A DNA stretch of 64,000 nucleotides from Pseudooceanicola sp. (GTDB lineage Bacteria; Pseudomonadota; Alphaproteobacteria; Rhodobacterales; Rhodobacteraceae), in assembly GCF_029213205.1 (NCBI RefSeq), contig NZ_JARGNH010000004.1:1-64000 (forward strand), read 5' to 3'. Position 1 is the stretch's first letter; each line of letters starts with the position of its first letter. The notes beneath the pieces were generated by a model, which searched no databases, was not told where the DNA came from, and saw only the letters and a program-made list of their open reading frames with translations. The translations under genes and the position numbers were made by a program. Below are positions 53,707 through 64,000 of the stretch, one piece after another.

Positions 53707-55068
53707 ATGAGCAATTTCGACTATGATCTCTTCGTCATCGGTGGCGGATCGGGCGGCGTGCGCGCCGCGCGTGTGGCGGCCGGGGAAACCGGTGCCAAAG
53801 TCGCGCTGGCCGAGGAAGACCGCTATGGCGGCACCTGTGTAATCCGCGGCTGCGTGCCGAAAAAGCTGATGGTCTTTGCCAGCGAATATCCGGCGATGGT
53901 CGAGGATGCCCGCGCCTATGGCTGGACGCTGAGCGATCCGGTGTTCGACTGGCCCGCCTTTCGCGGCAAGCTTGAGGCCGAGCTTGATCGGCTGGAGGGC
54001 ATCTATCGCAATCTGCTGAGCGGCGCCGGGGTGACCACCTATGACGCCCGCGCCCGGTTGCGCGACGCCCATACGATTGCGCTGTCCAGCGGCGAGGTCG
54101 TCACCGCCAAGCACATCCTTATTGCCAGCGGTGGCCGCCCGGTAACACCGGATATTCCCGGTGGCGAACTGGCCATCACCTCGAACGAGATCTTTCACCT
54201 CGACACCCTGCCGGACCGGATTCTGGTGGTTGGCGGTGGCTATATCGCCTGCGAATTCGCCGGAATTCTGAACGGGCTGGGCTGTCAGGTCACCCAATTC
54301 TATCGCGGCGCGCAGATCCTGCGAGGCTTTGACGACGAGGCGCGCGGGCTGATCGCCGACGAGATGCGCCAGAACGGCGTCAATATCCATTGCGGCACCA
54401 ATATCCTGGAAATGGTTCGTGATGGCGCGGGCATCAAGGTCAAGGCGACCAACGGATCGGAGATGCATTTCGATCAGGTGCTGTTCGCCATCGGCCGCGA
54501 TCCGAACAGCGATGACCTGGGCCTTGAGGGGCTGGGGGTCGAGACCGGGCGGCGCGGCGAGATTTTGGTCGATGCCTATTCGCAAACCGCGGTGCCGTCG
54601 ATCTATGCGATTGGCGATGTGACCGACCGGGTGAACCTGACCCCGGTGGCGATCCGCGAGGGCATGGCCTTTGTTGAAACCGTGTTCCGGGGCAACCCGA
54701 CGCCGGTGGATCACGACTTGATCCCCTCGGCGGTGTTCACCCAGCCCGAGCTTGGCACCGTCGGGCTGAGCGAGGAGGACGCGCGCGAACAGGAAGCGAT
54801 CGAGGTCTATTGCACCTCGTTCAAGCCAATGCAGCAAAGCTTTGCCGGGCGCTCTGACCGGGTTCTGATGAAGCTCGTGGTCAGTCAGGCCACGCGCAAG
54901 ATTCTGGGGTGCCACATTGTGGCGCCGCAGGCGGGTGAGATGATCCAACTGGCCGGTATTGCGGTCAAGATGGGCGCCACCAAAGAAGATTTTGACCGCA
55001 CCGTGGCGGTGCATCCCACCATGTCCGAAGAACTGGTGACGATGCGCGAACCGGTGCGGACGTCTTGA
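53707..55068 (+). CDS. gor: Glutathione-disulfide reductase
   Basis: FAD- and NADPH-dependent reductase of 453 residues. Redox-active disulfide is in GGTCVIRGCVPKKLM (about 41-55), FAD site VIGGGSGGVRAARVAAGETG (about 11-30), NADPH site VVGGGYIACEFAG (about 177-189), and the C-terminal VAVHPTMSEELVTMREP holds the catalytic His-Glu pair. Start 53707 (MSNFDYDL). Confidence 0.93.
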   Translation: MSNFDYDLFVIGGGSGGVRAARVAAGETGAKVALAEEDRYGGTCVIRGCVPKKLMVFASEYPAMVEDARAYGWTLSDPVFDWPAFRGKLEAELDRLEGIYRNLLSGAGVTTYDARARLRDAHTIALSSGEVVTAKHILIASGGRPVTPDIPGGELAITSNEIFHLDTLPDRILVVGGGYIACEFAGILNGLGCQVTQFYRGAQILRGFDDEARGLIADEMRQNGVNIHCGTNILEMVRDGAGIKVKATNGSEMHFDQVLFAIGRDPNSDDLGLEGLGVETGRRGEILVDAYSQTAVPSIYAIGDVTDRVNLTPVAIREGMAFVETVFRGNPTPVDHDLIPSAVFTQPELGTVGLSEEDAREQEAIEVYCTSFKPMQQSFAGRSDRVLMKLVVSQATRKILGCHIVAPQAGEMIQLAGIAVKMGATKEDFDRTVAVHPTMSEELVTMREPVRTS

Positions 55069-55127
55069 AATTTCGCATTTCCTGCACAGGTAGTGCAGGA
55101 CTCCATTTAAGTTAGGGAAGGAACAAC

Positions 55128-56315
55128 ATGTCTGGACAATCCGGCGGCCCATGGGGCGGCGGTGGCGGCGATGACGGAAATCGCGGCGACGGTCAGAATG
55201 GGAATGGCCAGAATGGCAATGGCAATGGCGGACGGCGGCCCGCGAACGGCGGCAAACGCCCGGGTGAAGGCCCGCAGATTCCCGATATCGACGATCTTGT
55301 GCGCAAAGGTCAGGACCAGCTCAAGGTGCTGATGGGCGGACGCGGTGGCGGCCCTCGCCAGCCCAACGGCGCCGGTGGTGGCGGCGGCGGCGGTCCGGCT
55401 CTGACCCGTGGCACCATTGGCATTGCTGCGGTGGTTGCGGTGGTTCTGTGGGGCGTGGCCAGTTTCTACACGGTCAAACCCGAAGAACAATCGGTCGAGC
55501 TGCTGTTTGGCAAATATTCCTCGACCGGCGGTCCGGGGCTGAATTTCGCACCCTGGCCAGTGGTCACCTACGAGGTGATTCCAGTCACCCGCGAACAGAC
55601 CGAAGAGATCGGCGTCGGCGGGCGCGGCAGTGATGCCGGGCTGATGCTGACCGGCGATGAAAACATCGTCGACATTGATTTCCAGGTGGTCTGGAACATC
55701 AATGATCCGGCGAAATACCTGTTCAACCTGCGCGATCCGCGGATGACCATCCGTTCGGTCGCAGAATCCGCCATGCGCGAGATCATCGCGCAATCGGAAC
55801 TGGCACCGATCCTGAACCGTGACCGGGGGTCGATTGCCAGCCGGCTGCGGGACTTGGTCCAGCAGACCCTCGACAGCTATGACAGCGGGCTGAACGTGGT
55901 GCGGGTGACCTTTGACAAGGCTGACCCGCCCGAGCAGGTGATCGACGCCTTCCGCGAAGTGCAGGCGGCCGAGCAGCAGCGCGACCGGCTGGAAAAAGAG
56001 GCGGACAGATATGCCAACACGGTGCTTGCCGGTGCCCGCGGTGAAGCCGCGCAGGTTCTGGAAGAGGCCGAAGGCTATCGCGCTCAGGTGGTGAACGAGG
56101 CCAAGGGTGAGGCCAGCCGCTTTAGCGCGGTTCTGGCGGAATACAAAAAGGCACCAGAGGTGACGCGCAAGCGGCTCTATCTGGAGACCATGGAAAGAGT
56201 GTTGGGCGATGTCGACAAGATCATCCTCGACGACAATGCGGGCGGATCGGGCGTGGTGCCTTACCTGCCGTTGAATGAATTGCGCCGATCCGGCACCGAT
56301 GGGGGGACCAACTGA
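55128..56315 (+). CDS. hflK: FtsH protease modulator HflK
   Basis: Membrane-anchored SPFH/prohibitin protein that forms a complex with HflC and FtsH. A Gly/Asn-rich N-terminal cytoplasmic stretch (about 1-90) with an imperfect GNGQN repeat precedes one membrane segment (GTIGIAAVVAVVLWGVASFY, about 95-114) and the SPFH domain (EDNIVDIDFQVVWNI-type region near 180), ending in a helical coil. It overlaps hflC by one base. Confidence 0.95.
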   Translation: MSGQSGGPWGGGGGDDGNRGDGQNGNGQNGNGNGGRRPANGGKRPGEGPQIPDIDDLVRKGQDQLKVLMGGRGGGPRQPNGAGGGGGGGPALTRGTIGIAAVVAVVLWGVASFYTVKPEEQSVELLFGKYSSTGGPGLNFAPWPVVTYEVIPVTREQTEEIGVGGRGSDAGLMLTGDENIVDIDFQVVWNINDPAKYLFNLRDPRMTIRSVAESAMREIIAQSELAPILNRDRGSIASRLRDLVQQTLDSYDSGLNVVRVTFDKADPPEQVIDAFREVQAAEQQRDRLEKEADRYANTVLAGARGEAAQVLEEAEGYRAQVVNEAKGEASRFSAVLAEYKKAPEVTRKRLYLETMERVLGDVDKIILDDNAGGSGVVPYLPLNELRRSGTDGGTN

Positions 56316-57202
56316 TGCGTAAGGGACCGGCACTACTTGTCATTCTGGTCGCGGCAGTCGTCCTGCTGCTGTCGTCGATCTTTATCGTGGATGAGCGTGA
56401 AAAGGCGCTGATCCTGCAATTCGGGCGCGTTGTCTCGGTCAAGGAGGAACCGGGGCTGGCGTTCAAGATCCCGCTGATCCAGGAGGTCGTGCGCTATGAC
56501 GACCGGATCCTGTCGCGTGACATCGACCCGCTTGAAGTGACACCGCTGGACGATCGCCGCCTGGTGGTCGATGCCTTTGCGCGCTACCGGATCGTCGATG
56601 TGAACCAGTTCCGTCAGGCCGTTGGCGTGGGCGGGATCGCGGCGGCGGAAACCCGTCTGGATTCGATCCTGCGCTCGCAAACCCGCGAGATCCTCGGCTC
56701 GGTCAGCTCCAACGACATTCTCAGCGCCGATCGGGCAACCCTGATGCTGCGGATTCGAAATGGCGCGATTGGCGAGGCCCGCAATCTGGGGCTGGAAATC
56801 ATCGACGTGCGGCTGAAACGCACCGACCTGCCAAGCGCAAACCTCGACTCGACCTTTGGCCGGATGCGGGCTGAACGAGAACGTGAAGCGGCGGATGAAA
56901 TCGCCCGGGGCAACGAGGCGGCGCAGCGGATTCGCGCCCAATCGGATCGCACCCAGGTCGAAATCGTCTCGGATGCCAAGCGCCAATCAGAAATCGCCCG
57001 GGGTGAGGCGGATGCGCTGCGGAACGCGATCTATGCCGAAGCCTTTGGCGCCGATCCGGAATTCTTTGAATTCTATCGGTCGCTCAACGCCTATGAGAAA
57101 GCGCTGAAAGGCGAGAATTCGACCATGGTTCTGTCCCCGGACAGCGAATTCTTTAATTTTATGCGGTCGTCCGAGGGCGCTGTCGCGACCGCGGCTGAGT
57201 GA
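56315..57202 (+). CDS. hflC: FtsH protease modulator HflC
   Basis: Partner of HflK, 295 residues. N-terminal membrane segment LVILVAAVVLLLSSIFIV (about 7-24), then the SPFH domain (EKALILQFGRVVSVKEEPGL) and the family block GEADALRNAIYAEAFGADPE (about 231-250). Overlaps hflK and the DUF2065 gene. Confidence 0.95.
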   Translation: MRKGPALLVILVAAVVLLLSSIFIVDEREKALILQFGRVVSVKEEPGLAFKIPLIQEVVRYDDRILSRDIDPLEVTPLDDRRLVVDAFARYRIVDVNQFRQAVGVGGIAAAETRLDSILRSQTREILGSVSSNDILSADRATLMLRIRNGAIGEARNLGLEIIDVRLKRTDLPSANLDSTFGRMRAEREREAADEIARGNEAAQRIRAQSDRTQVEIVSDAKRQSEIARGEADALRNAIYAEAFGADPEFFEFYRSLNAYEKALKGENSTMVLSPDSEFFNFMRSSEGAVATAAE

Positions 57203-57396
57203 TGCAGATCCTGTTTCTGGCCCTTGGGCTGGTGCTGATCGTCGAGGGGCTGGCCTATGCGCTGGCCCCTTCGCTTGTCGAACGCATGCTGGAGGCGCTG
57301 CAAACCCTGCCGGAAGCCGCGCGCCGCAACCTGGGCCTGCTGGCGCTGGCCCTCGGGGTGGTGCTGGTCTGGCTGGGGCGCGGGGTCTGCATGTGA
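57202..57396 (+). CDS. DUF2065 small membrane protein
   Basis: 64 residues with two membrane segments (LFLALGLVLIVEGLAYALAP; LGLLALALGVVLVWLGRGV). DUF2065 proteins are regularly found next to hflC; function unknown. ATG overlaps the hflC stop (TGATG). Confidence 0.88.
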   Translation: MQILFLALGLVLIVEGLAYALAPSLVERMLEALQTLPEAARRNLGLLALALGVVLVWLGRGVCM

Positions 57397-57582
57397 GTGG
57401 CGGGGCGTGGCCGTCACGCGGGCTTCACGCGCAGTTGACGCGGCGCGACAGGCTTTGAGTTGCGCGCAGACTCGCCTACATTGGATAACATCATCAGGGA
57501 CGCTGTTATCGTGCCCCACAAAATACGTCGCCCAAGGCCGCGCCACGGCGGTCAGGGCGTTTCACCAAAGAGGAGAACGGGT

Positions 57583-59070
57583 GTGAGACATCGGGCCTAT
57601 GCCATCCAAGCCAAGGATCAGGACGCGGCGGCGCTCTGGTCATTCAGGGCGCTGGTCACCGGTATCGTCGTGATACTGGTGATGCTGGCGCAATCCGCCG
57701 CCGCGCAGTCCCGGCCATCGAGTTTTGCCGATCTGGCCGAAAAATTCAGCCCCGCAGTGGTGAATATCACCACCTCGACCACGGTCGCGGGCAATGCAGG
57801 CGCCAATCCGGTGGTCCCCGAAGGTTCACCCTTCGAGGATTTCTTCAAGGAATTCCGTGATCGCAACAAGGATCAGCAGCGGCCGCGCAAATCCTCGGCC
57901 CTGGGTTCGGGTTTTGTGATTTCCGAAGACGGTTATGTGGTGACCAACAACCATGTCATCGAGTCGGCGGATGAGATCAGCATCGAGTTCTTTGACGGCG
58001 GCGTGCACAAGGCCAAGGTCGTCGGGACGGACCCGAAAACCGATATCGCGCTGCTGAAGGTCGAAGCCGACAAGCCGTTGCCTTTTGTCAATTTCGGCGA
58101 CAGCGACACCGCACGGGTCGGTGACTGGGTGCTGGCGATGGGCAACCCTCTGGGCCAGGGGTTCTCGGTCTCTGCCGGGATCGTTTCGGCGCGCAACCGC
58201 GAGCTTTCGGGCAGCTATGACGATTACATCCAGACCGACGCGGCGATCAACCGGGGCAATTCCGGCGGGCCGCTGTTCAATCTGGACGGTGAAGTTGTCG
58301 GGGTGAACACCGCGATCCTGTCGCCCAACGGCGGTTCGATCGGCATCGGCTTTTCGATGGCCTCGAATGTGGTCAAGCGGGTGGTGCTGCAGCTGAAAGA
58401 CTTTGGCGAGACCCGCCGCGGTTGGCTCGGGGTGCGGATTCAGGACGTCACCCCGGATATGGCCGAAGCCATGGATCTGAAAGAGGCGCGCGGCGCCCTG
58501 GTCACCGATGTGCCCGAAGGCCCGGCGCGTGACTCCGGCATGCAGGCCGGTGACGTGATCCTGGAATTCGACGGGCGCAAGGTCGATGACACCCGCAGCC
58601 TGGTGCGCCAGGTCGGCAACACCGAGGTCGGCAAGACGGTCCGGGTGATTGTCTGGCGCGGCAGTGCCGAAGAGGTGCTGAAGGTCACGCTGGGTCGCCG
58701 TGAGCAGGCAGAAACCGCCGTGCCCGCCGCCCAGCCGGGGGGTGAGGAAGAGATGGCACCGAAACAGCAGGACATGATGGGCATGACGCTGAGCCCGGTG
58801 ACCCCGGAACTGTCGACCCAGCTGGAACTGGGCGACAATGCCGAAGGTCTGGTGGTGGTCGATGTCGACGAGACTTCGCAAGCCTATGACAAGGGGCTGC
58901 GGGCCGGCGATCTGATCACCGAGGCCGGGCAGCAGAAAATCGCCAGCCTGAGCGATCTGGAAGAGCGGGTCAGCGACGCCCGCGATGCCGGCCGCAAGTC
59001 GATCCTGCTGCTGGTGCGCCGGGCCGGTGACCCGCGCTTTGTTGCGCTGCCGGTGGACGAGGCCGAGTGA
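57583..59070 (+). CDS. degP: Periplasmic serine protease DegP/Do
   Basis: HtrA-family protease that degrades misfolded envelope proteins. A signal peptide (VTGIVVILVMLAQSAAAQ) is followed by a trypsin-like domain with His in VVTNNHVIES, Asp in KTDIALLKVE and Ser in RGNSGGPLFN, then two PDZ domains (RRGWLGVRIQDVTPDMAEAM; EGLVVVDVDETSQAYDKGLR). I use the GTG at 57583 because AGGAG at 57571-57575 is correctly placed. It follows hflKC-DUF2065, all membrane-protein quality control. Confidence 0.94.
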   Translation: MRHRAYAIQAKDQDAAALWSFRALVTGIVVILVMLAQSAAAQSRPSSFADLAEKFSPAVVNITTSTTVAGNAGANPVVPEGSPFEDFFKEFRDRNKDQQRPRKSSALGSGFVISEDGYVVTNNHVIESADEISIEFFDGGVHKAKVVGTDPKTDIALLKVEADKPLPFVNFGDSDTARVGDWVLAMGNPLGQGFSVSAGIVSARNRELSGSYDDYIQTDAAINRGNSGGPLFNLDGEVVGVNTAILSPNGGSIGIGFSMASNVVKRVVLQLKDFGETRRGWLGVRIQDVTPDMAEAMDLKEARGALVTDVPEGPARDSGMQAGDVILEFDGRKVDDTRSLVRQVGNTEVGKTVRVIVWRGSAEEVLKVTLGRREQAETAVPAAQPGGEEEMAPKQQDMMGMTLSPVTPELSTQLELGDNAEGLVVVDVDETSQAYDKGLRAGDLITEAGQQKIASLSDLEERVSDARDAGRKSILLLVRRAGDPRFVALPVDEAE

Positions 59071-59110
59071 CGCAGGATTGGGCGTGACGCCTGTCGCAAG
59101 TGTTTGCAGG

Positions 59111-59138
59111 CGGCCCCGGGGAGTCCCGGGGCCGTTTT
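59111..59138 (+). terminator. Rho-independent terminator of degP
   Basis: Perfect ten-base-pair stem CGGCCCCGGG / CCCGGGGCCG with loop GAGT, followed by TTTT. Confidence 0.88.
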
Positions 59139-59166
59139 CGTTTGCGCGCGGGGTTCAACCTGACCA

Positions 59167-59205
59167 GGCCCAGACTTGGGGGCCAGACTTGGGGCTCAGA
59201 CTTCG
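59167..59205 (+). repeat. Short CAGACTTGGGG-type tandem repeat
   Basis: Three successive copies of a 13-14-base unit (CAGACTTGGGGGC, CAGACTTGGGGCT, CAGACTTCGGG). Similar units (TTGGGGCC, CAGATTTGGGGCC) occur in the 5' end of plsX near 17620-17655. Confidence 0.65.
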
Positions 59206-59270
59206 GGCTGACCCCGGGGACCTGACCAGATTGCGCGCCTGCGGCGCATTTCTTTGGCTGATTGGGGCGA

Positions 59271-59320
59271 GGGGGCTTTGCCCCCTCACGCTCCCCCAGG
59301 ATATTTTTGACCAGAGGAAG
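59271..59320 (+). repeat. Dispersed intergenic element, copy C
   Basis: Hairpin GGGGGCTTTGCCCCC, then CTCCCCCAGGATATTTTTGA and CCAGAGGAAG. The last 20 bases equal those of copy B at 45630-45679. Confidence 0.82.
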
Positions 59321-59355
59321 ATCGGGACGATTGCAGCGGGAGGGGCAGGGGCGGT

Positions 59356-60486
<1,131 letters not shown>

Positions 60487-60487
<1 letters not shown>

Positions 60488-61245
60488 TGCCGCGCGCGGC
60501 GCTGGCGCTGGCCCTGCTGCTGGGCCTGTCGCTGAGCCCGGCGGCGGCGCGGGCGGTGCCGACCGAATGCGTCGGACCGTTGCGCGATGCGATCTACAAC
60601 ACCCCAACCGACCGCTATCCGCATGGCGCATTGGGCGATCCCTATGAATGGGCGGCGCTGACGGTCTTTGTCACCTTGACGCCGCCCTGCCGGGCCGGAT
60701 CGGCGGCGAGTCATGTGGTCCTGCCCAACACGCTGGTGTTTGAGGATGTGAAACCGATCCTTGCCGATCTGACCGGCGACGGGGTGCCTGAAATCCTGAC
60801 CGTCGAAAGCCACCGCGACAAGGGCGCGCGGCTGGCCATCTACCGCCAGACCGGGGTGAGCGCCGCGCGGCTGACGACGACCCCCTATATCGGCCAGAGT
60901 CACCGCTGGCTGGCGCAGCTGGGGGCTGCGGATCTGGACGGCGACGGCCATGTCGAGATCGCCTATATCGACCGCCCGCATCTGGCCAAGGTGCTGCGGG
61001 TCTGGCGGTTTCGCGACGGACGGCTTGAGCATGTCGCTGATCTGGCCGGGCTGACCAATCACCGGTTCGGCGAAACCGCGATTTCCGGCGGTATCCGTGA
61101 CTGCAGCGGGCAGGCCGAGATCGTGACCGCGAATGCCAGCCGCACCCGGCTGATCCTGACCCGGCTTCAGGGCGCTCGCCTGATTGCGCGCGACGCGGGC
61201 GCCTATTCCAAGGCTGCAGAACAGGCGGCGCTGGCCTGCCGATGA
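60487..61245 (+). CDS. Secreted VCBS/FG-GAP repeat protein
   Basis: 252 residues with a signal peptide (ALALALLLGLSLSPAAARA). At least two calcium-binding-like blades are visible: ADLTGDGVPEILTVES (about 93-108) and ADLDGDGHVEIAYIDRP (about 149-165). The beta-propeller type suggests a periplasmic binding role. The three cysteines may form disulfides. Coupled to the ferredoxin gene by a one-base overlap, though the products go to different compartments. Confidence 0.88.
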
Positions 61246-61258
61246 GCGATGGATCCCG

Positions 61259-61867
61259 TCAATCCGGCAGGTCGGTTTCGCTGCCCGGACCCGTTTGCGC
61301 CAGGATGTCGAGCCTGGCGGGGAAGTCGGCGGCGACAATTCGCGGCGGTTGCGTCCAGGGCCGGTTGCTCCAGGCGTAAAGGCCGCCGATCAGTGACAGC
61401 AGCAGAATCGGCAACCCGGCCTCAACCGACAACCCGCCCCGGCGCAAGCTGGCCGCTGCGGCGACAAAGCCGACGCTGGCCAGCACACCAAGGAGCCCGA
61501 CCAGGAACATCGCCCAGCGCGCGCCGCCCTGCCGACCCAGGTCCACCGGCACCTCTGGCACGGCGCTGGCAAGGCCGGCAGCGATGGCGCGGATCATTGC
61601 GAAATGCGCCTGTGCGTCGGGATCGGAGCGATAGCCGAGTGTCCCGGTATTGATACCAAGTTGATACCGGCGGCCACCGGCGTGGATCTGCAGCCGCCTG
61701 AACAGCGTGCCGCGCAGGGTTTCGCGGGTGAAGGCCAGCCGGGTCACGTCGGCAAAGGCGATCCGCCAGCCCTTGGTGCCCAGCTTTGTGATGCCGGTCG
61801 CGTCGACCTCGACCTCCCAGGCCTGGCGCAGGAGGGCGGGCTTCCAGCGGAACCGACGCCGTTCCAT
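61259..61867 (-). CDS. Membrane protein with PH-like N-terminal domain, unknown
   Basis: 202 residues. The soluble first half (VEVDATGITKLGTKGWRIAF; RRLQIHAGGRRYQLGI) resembles a small PH-like fold; two membrane segments follow (MFLVGLLGVLASVGFVAAAA; LPILLLSLIGGLYAW). No family name can be assigned. Start 61867 is two bases after the purD stop, so it is probably co-transcribed with purD. Confidence 0.75.
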   Translation of the reverse strand: MERRRFRWKPALLRQAWEVEVDATGITKLGTKGWRIAFADVTRLAFTRETLRGTLFRRLQIHAGGRRYQLGINTGTLGYRSDPDAQAHFAMIRAIAAGLASAVPEVPVDLGRQGGARWAMFLVGLLGVLASVGFVAAAASLRRGGLSVEAGLPILLLSLIGGLYAWSNRPWTQPPRIVAADFPARLDILAQTGPGSETDLPD

Positions 61868-61869
61868 CG

Positions 61870-63135
61870 TCAGCCGAGGACTCGCCAGCCGATGTCGCGG
61901 CGGCAAAAGCCCTCGGGCCAGTCGATGGCGTCGATCATGGCATAGGCGCGGTCGCGGGCCTCGGCCAGGTTGGCGCCGCGGGCGGTGGCGTTCAGCACCC
62001 GGCCGCCATTGGCGAGGAGCGAGCCGCGCTCCTGGCGGGTTCCGGCATGAAAGCACATCTCGAACGAGGTTTCCGGCAGCGCCTCGAGGCCGCGAATTTC
62101 GCTGCCCTTGGGGTAATCGCCGGGATAGCCCCGGGTCGCCATCACCACGGTGATCGCGTGATCCTCGGCCCAGTTGACCTGCATTTCGGCGAGCCGGCCT
62201 TCGGCGGTGGCCTGGATCAGATCGAGCGCTTGCGCCCCGAGCCGCATCATCAGCACCTGGCATTCGGGGTCGCCAAAGCGGCAATTGTATTCGATCAGCT
62301 GCGGTTCGCCATTTTCGATCATCAACCCGGCATAGAGGATGCCCTGATAGGGGGTGCCACGCCGGGCCATTTCGGCCAGGGTCGGATGGATGATCTGCTG
62401 CATGGTCTTTTGCACCACCGCATCCGAGAGCACCGGCGCCGGGGAATAGGCGCCCATACCGCCGGTGTTCGGGCCCTCATCGTTGTCAAAGGCGCGTTTG
62501 TGATCCTGGGCGGTGCCGATTGGCAGGGCGGTCTCGCCGTCACAGAGGACAAAGAACGAGGCCTCTTCACCGGTCAGGAAGTCCTCGATCACCACCTCGG
62601 CCCCGGCTTCGCCGAATTCGCCCGAGAACATGTCGTCGATGGCCTCCAGCGCCTCGGCCTCGGTCATCGCCACGATCACCCCTTTGCCAGCGGCCAGCCC
62701 ATCGGCCTTGACCACGATCGGTGCGCCTTTTTCGGCGATATAGGCGCGGGCGGGCGCGGCTTCGCCAAAGCGGGCATAGGCGGCAGTGGGGGCGCCCGCG
62801 GCGTCGCAGATTGCCTTGGTGAAGGCCTTGGAGGCCTCAAGCTGCGCAGCGGCCCGGGACGGGCCAAAGACGATCAGCCCGGCGGCGCGCAGATCGTCGG
62901 CGACCCCGGCGGCCAGCGGCGCCTCGGGGCCGATAATGATCAGGTCGATGGCGTTCTCTTCGGCAAAGCCGATGACGGCGCTGCCGTTCAGGATGTCGAG
63001 GCTGGCGCATTCGGCAATCGCCGCGATGCCGGCATTGCCCGGCGCGACGATCAGCTTGTCGCATTTCGGATTCTGCAAGGTGGCCCAGGCCAGCGCATGT
63101 TCGCGGCCACCGCCGCCGAGGATGAGGATGTTCAT
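61870..63135 (-). CDS. purD: Phosphoribosylamine-glycine ligase
   Basis: Second step of purine synthesis, ATP-grasp enzyme of 421 residues. N-terminus MNILILGGGGREHALAWATL; ATP-grasp parts include GAPIVVKADGLAAGKGVIVA (about 133-152); the family signature RFGDPECQVLMMRL is near 288-301. Start 63135. A downstream membrane-protein gene begins two bases after its stop. Confidence 0.96.
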   Translation of the reverse strand: MNILILGGGGREHALAWATLQNPKCDKLIVAPGNAGIAAIAECASLDILNGSAVIGFAEENAIDLIIIGPEAPLAAGVADDLRAAGLIVFGPSRAAAQLEASKAFTKAICDAAGAPTAAYARFGEAAPARAYIAEKGAPIVVKADGLAAGKGVIVAMTEAEALEAIDDMFSGEFGEAGAEVVIEDFLTGEEASFFVLCDGETALPIGTAQDHKRAFDNDEGPNTGGMGAYSPAPVLSDAVVQKTMQQIIHPTLAEMARRGTPYQGILYAGLMIENGEPQLIEYNCRFGDPECQVLMMRLGAQALDLIQATAEGRLAEMQVNWAEDHAITVVMATRGYPGDYPKGSEIRGLEALPETSFEMCFHAGTRQERGSLLANGGRVLNATARGANLAEARDRAYAMIDAIDWPEGFCRRDIGWRVLG

Positions 63136-63236
63136 ATCTGCCGTTCCGCCTGAGGTTTGCGGCGGTTCTAGGCGGCGGCGCGGGCGAGGGCAAGGTTTGG
63201 CGCCGGGAGGGGGCCAAAGGGGGAGAGGAGGCCAGA

Positions 63237-63301
63237 GGGGGGGCTGTCTGCCCCCCGCGCCCTGCGGGCGCCCCCCCGAGGATATTTTGAACCAGAGGAA
63301 G
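63237..63301 (+). repeat. Dispersed intergenic element, copy D
   Basis: GC-rich double hairpin (GGGGGGG...CCCCCC and GCGCCCTGCGGGCGC), then CCCCCGAGGATATTTTGA and ACCAGAGGAAG. It lies between the divergent purD and xseA genes. Confidence 0.78.
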
Positions 63302-63375
63302 CAGCTGGGCAGGCCAGGTGGGATTGTCGGCGCGGTCGGCTTCGGGGTAGACCTGAGGCGCAGAGGCAGGAGCAT

Positions 63376-64000
63376 ATGGACGAGCTTTTCGAAGACCCGC
63401 AAGGCAACACGCCGGAATTCAGCGTCAGTGACCTCACCGGCGCGGTGAAGCGTCTGATCGAGGGCGAATTCGGCCATGTCCGGGTGCGGGGCGAGGTCGG
63501 GCGGGTGATGGTGGCGCGCACCGGGCATATGTATTTCGATCTGAAGGACGATCGTTCGGTGATCGCCTGTGTGTCCTGGAAAGGTCAGGTCGCCAAGTTC
63601 CGCCACCAGCCCGAAGAGGGGATGGAGGTGATCGTCACCGGGCGGATGACCACCTTTGGCCCGCAGTCGAAATACCAGCTGAATGTCGAGAGCGTCGAAC
63701 CGGCAGGGGCCGGGGCGCTGATGGCGATGCTGGAGGCGCGCAAGAAAAAGCTGGAGGCCGAGGGGCTGTTCGCGGTGGAGCGCAAGCGGCCGCTGCCGTT
63801 CCTGCCCGAGGTCATCGGCGTGGTCACCAGCCCGAGTGGCGCGGTGATCCGCGACATCCTGCACCGGCTGCGCGACCGGTTTCCGCGCAAGGTGCTGATC
63901 TGGCCGGTCGCGGTGCAGGGGCAGAATTGCGCGCCCGAAGTGGTGCGGGCGATCGAGGGGTTCAATGCGCTGACCCCCGGCGGTGCCCTGCCACGCCCCG
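63376..64000 (+). CDS. xseA: Exodeoxyribonuclease VII large subunit (5' part)
   Basis: Runs off the right edge after 208 codons. It begins [20 protein letters not shown]; the OB-fold domain (about 14-110) includes [20 protein letters not shown], and the catalytic domain begins at [20 protein letters not shown] (about 144-163), the XseA signature. AGGAG at 63368-63372 precedes the ATG. With XseB it degrades single-stranded DNA in mismatch repair. Divergent from purD. Confidence 0.95.
   Translation, partial: MDELFEDPQGNTPEFSVSDLTGAVKRLIEGEFGHVRVRGEVGRVMVARTGHMYFDLKDDRSVIACVSWKGQVAKFRHQPEEGMEVIVTGRMTTFGPQSKYQLNVESVEPAGAGALMAMLEARKKKLEAEGLFAVERKRPLPFLPEVIGVVTSPSGAVIRDILHRLRDRFPRKVLIWPVAVQGQNCAPEVVRAIEGFNALTPGGALPRP

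Noticed and set aside
53062-55152. 696-residue open frame antisense to rpiA-gor
   Set aside because: Spans three recognised plus-strand genes and has no domain; shadow.

Overview
The window is high-GC chromosomal DNA that looks alphaproteobacterial, most likely Rhodobacteraceae (Roseobacter/Rhodobacter type). Supporting signs are the gene neighbourhoods (scpA-scpB next to nagZ; yceD-rpmF-plsX-fabH-ihfA-merR; hflK-hflC-DUF2065-degP), a double-length dCTP deaminase, a Hint-domain protein, DUF6314 and DUF3445 proteins, and a recurrent intergenic element with an ATATTT...CCAGAGGAAG-type tail. Nearly all of it is ordinary housekeeping DNA, densely packed on both strands.

Region by region: 1-3070 holds an unusual three-gene co-directional cassette: a 223-aa protein made of ten 21-aa repeats carrying FSSGS, an unrecognised 364-aa protein, and a DMT/EamA exporter that overlaps the second gene. 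3112-10356: ErpA-like carrier, dGTPase-like, ArgS, SPOR protein, NagZ, ScpA, ScpB and a 48-aa protein. 10435-14222: Dcd, a thiolase-like/DUF35 pair and a tandem STAS-like protein. 14230-18661: tRNA-Pro and the lipid/L32/IHF operon on the minus strand. 18746-24735: BamE, an OlsB-like acyltransferase and a complete PHA locus (phaZ, phaC, phaP, phaR with candidate PhaR sites). 24742-30447: LysR regulator and a gamma-glutamyl-amine (Puu-like) cluster with an added DegT-type enzyme. 30557-40608: PurB, DUF6314, BioY, a hydrolase-OsmC fusion, a DUF3445 protein, an unknown protein, GlnA-GlnB, Nnr and a small Hint protein. 40920-46897: tRNA-Leu, trigger factor, rpsF-rpsR-rplI, a decayed YceI-like gene, FabD, FabG and ACP. 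46996-50738: an RNA methyltransferase, a sulfotransferase-like unknown and a two-domain ABC permease. 50791-52292: tRNA-Thr followed by a scar of integrase and IS3-family fragments and three close hairpins. 52382-59070: RpiA, NTF2-like, Gor, HflKC, DUF2065 and DegP. 59356-64000: peptidoglycan-binding lipoprotein, ferredoxin, VCBS protein, membrane protein, PurD and the start of XseA.

The best candidate for an undescribed system is the cassette at 316-3070. It resembles a multi-core secreted peptide arrangement: a short non-repeated N-terminus, ten iterated cores (the last ending exactly at FSSGS), a helical unknown protein in the position of a partner or maturation factor, and an exporter. 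That functional reading is inference; the repeats, gene order and overlap are visible directly. Other points of interest are a Hint protein lacking its catalytic cysteine, a thiolase homologue lacking the nucleophile paired with DUF35, and four copies of a dispersed intergenic element.
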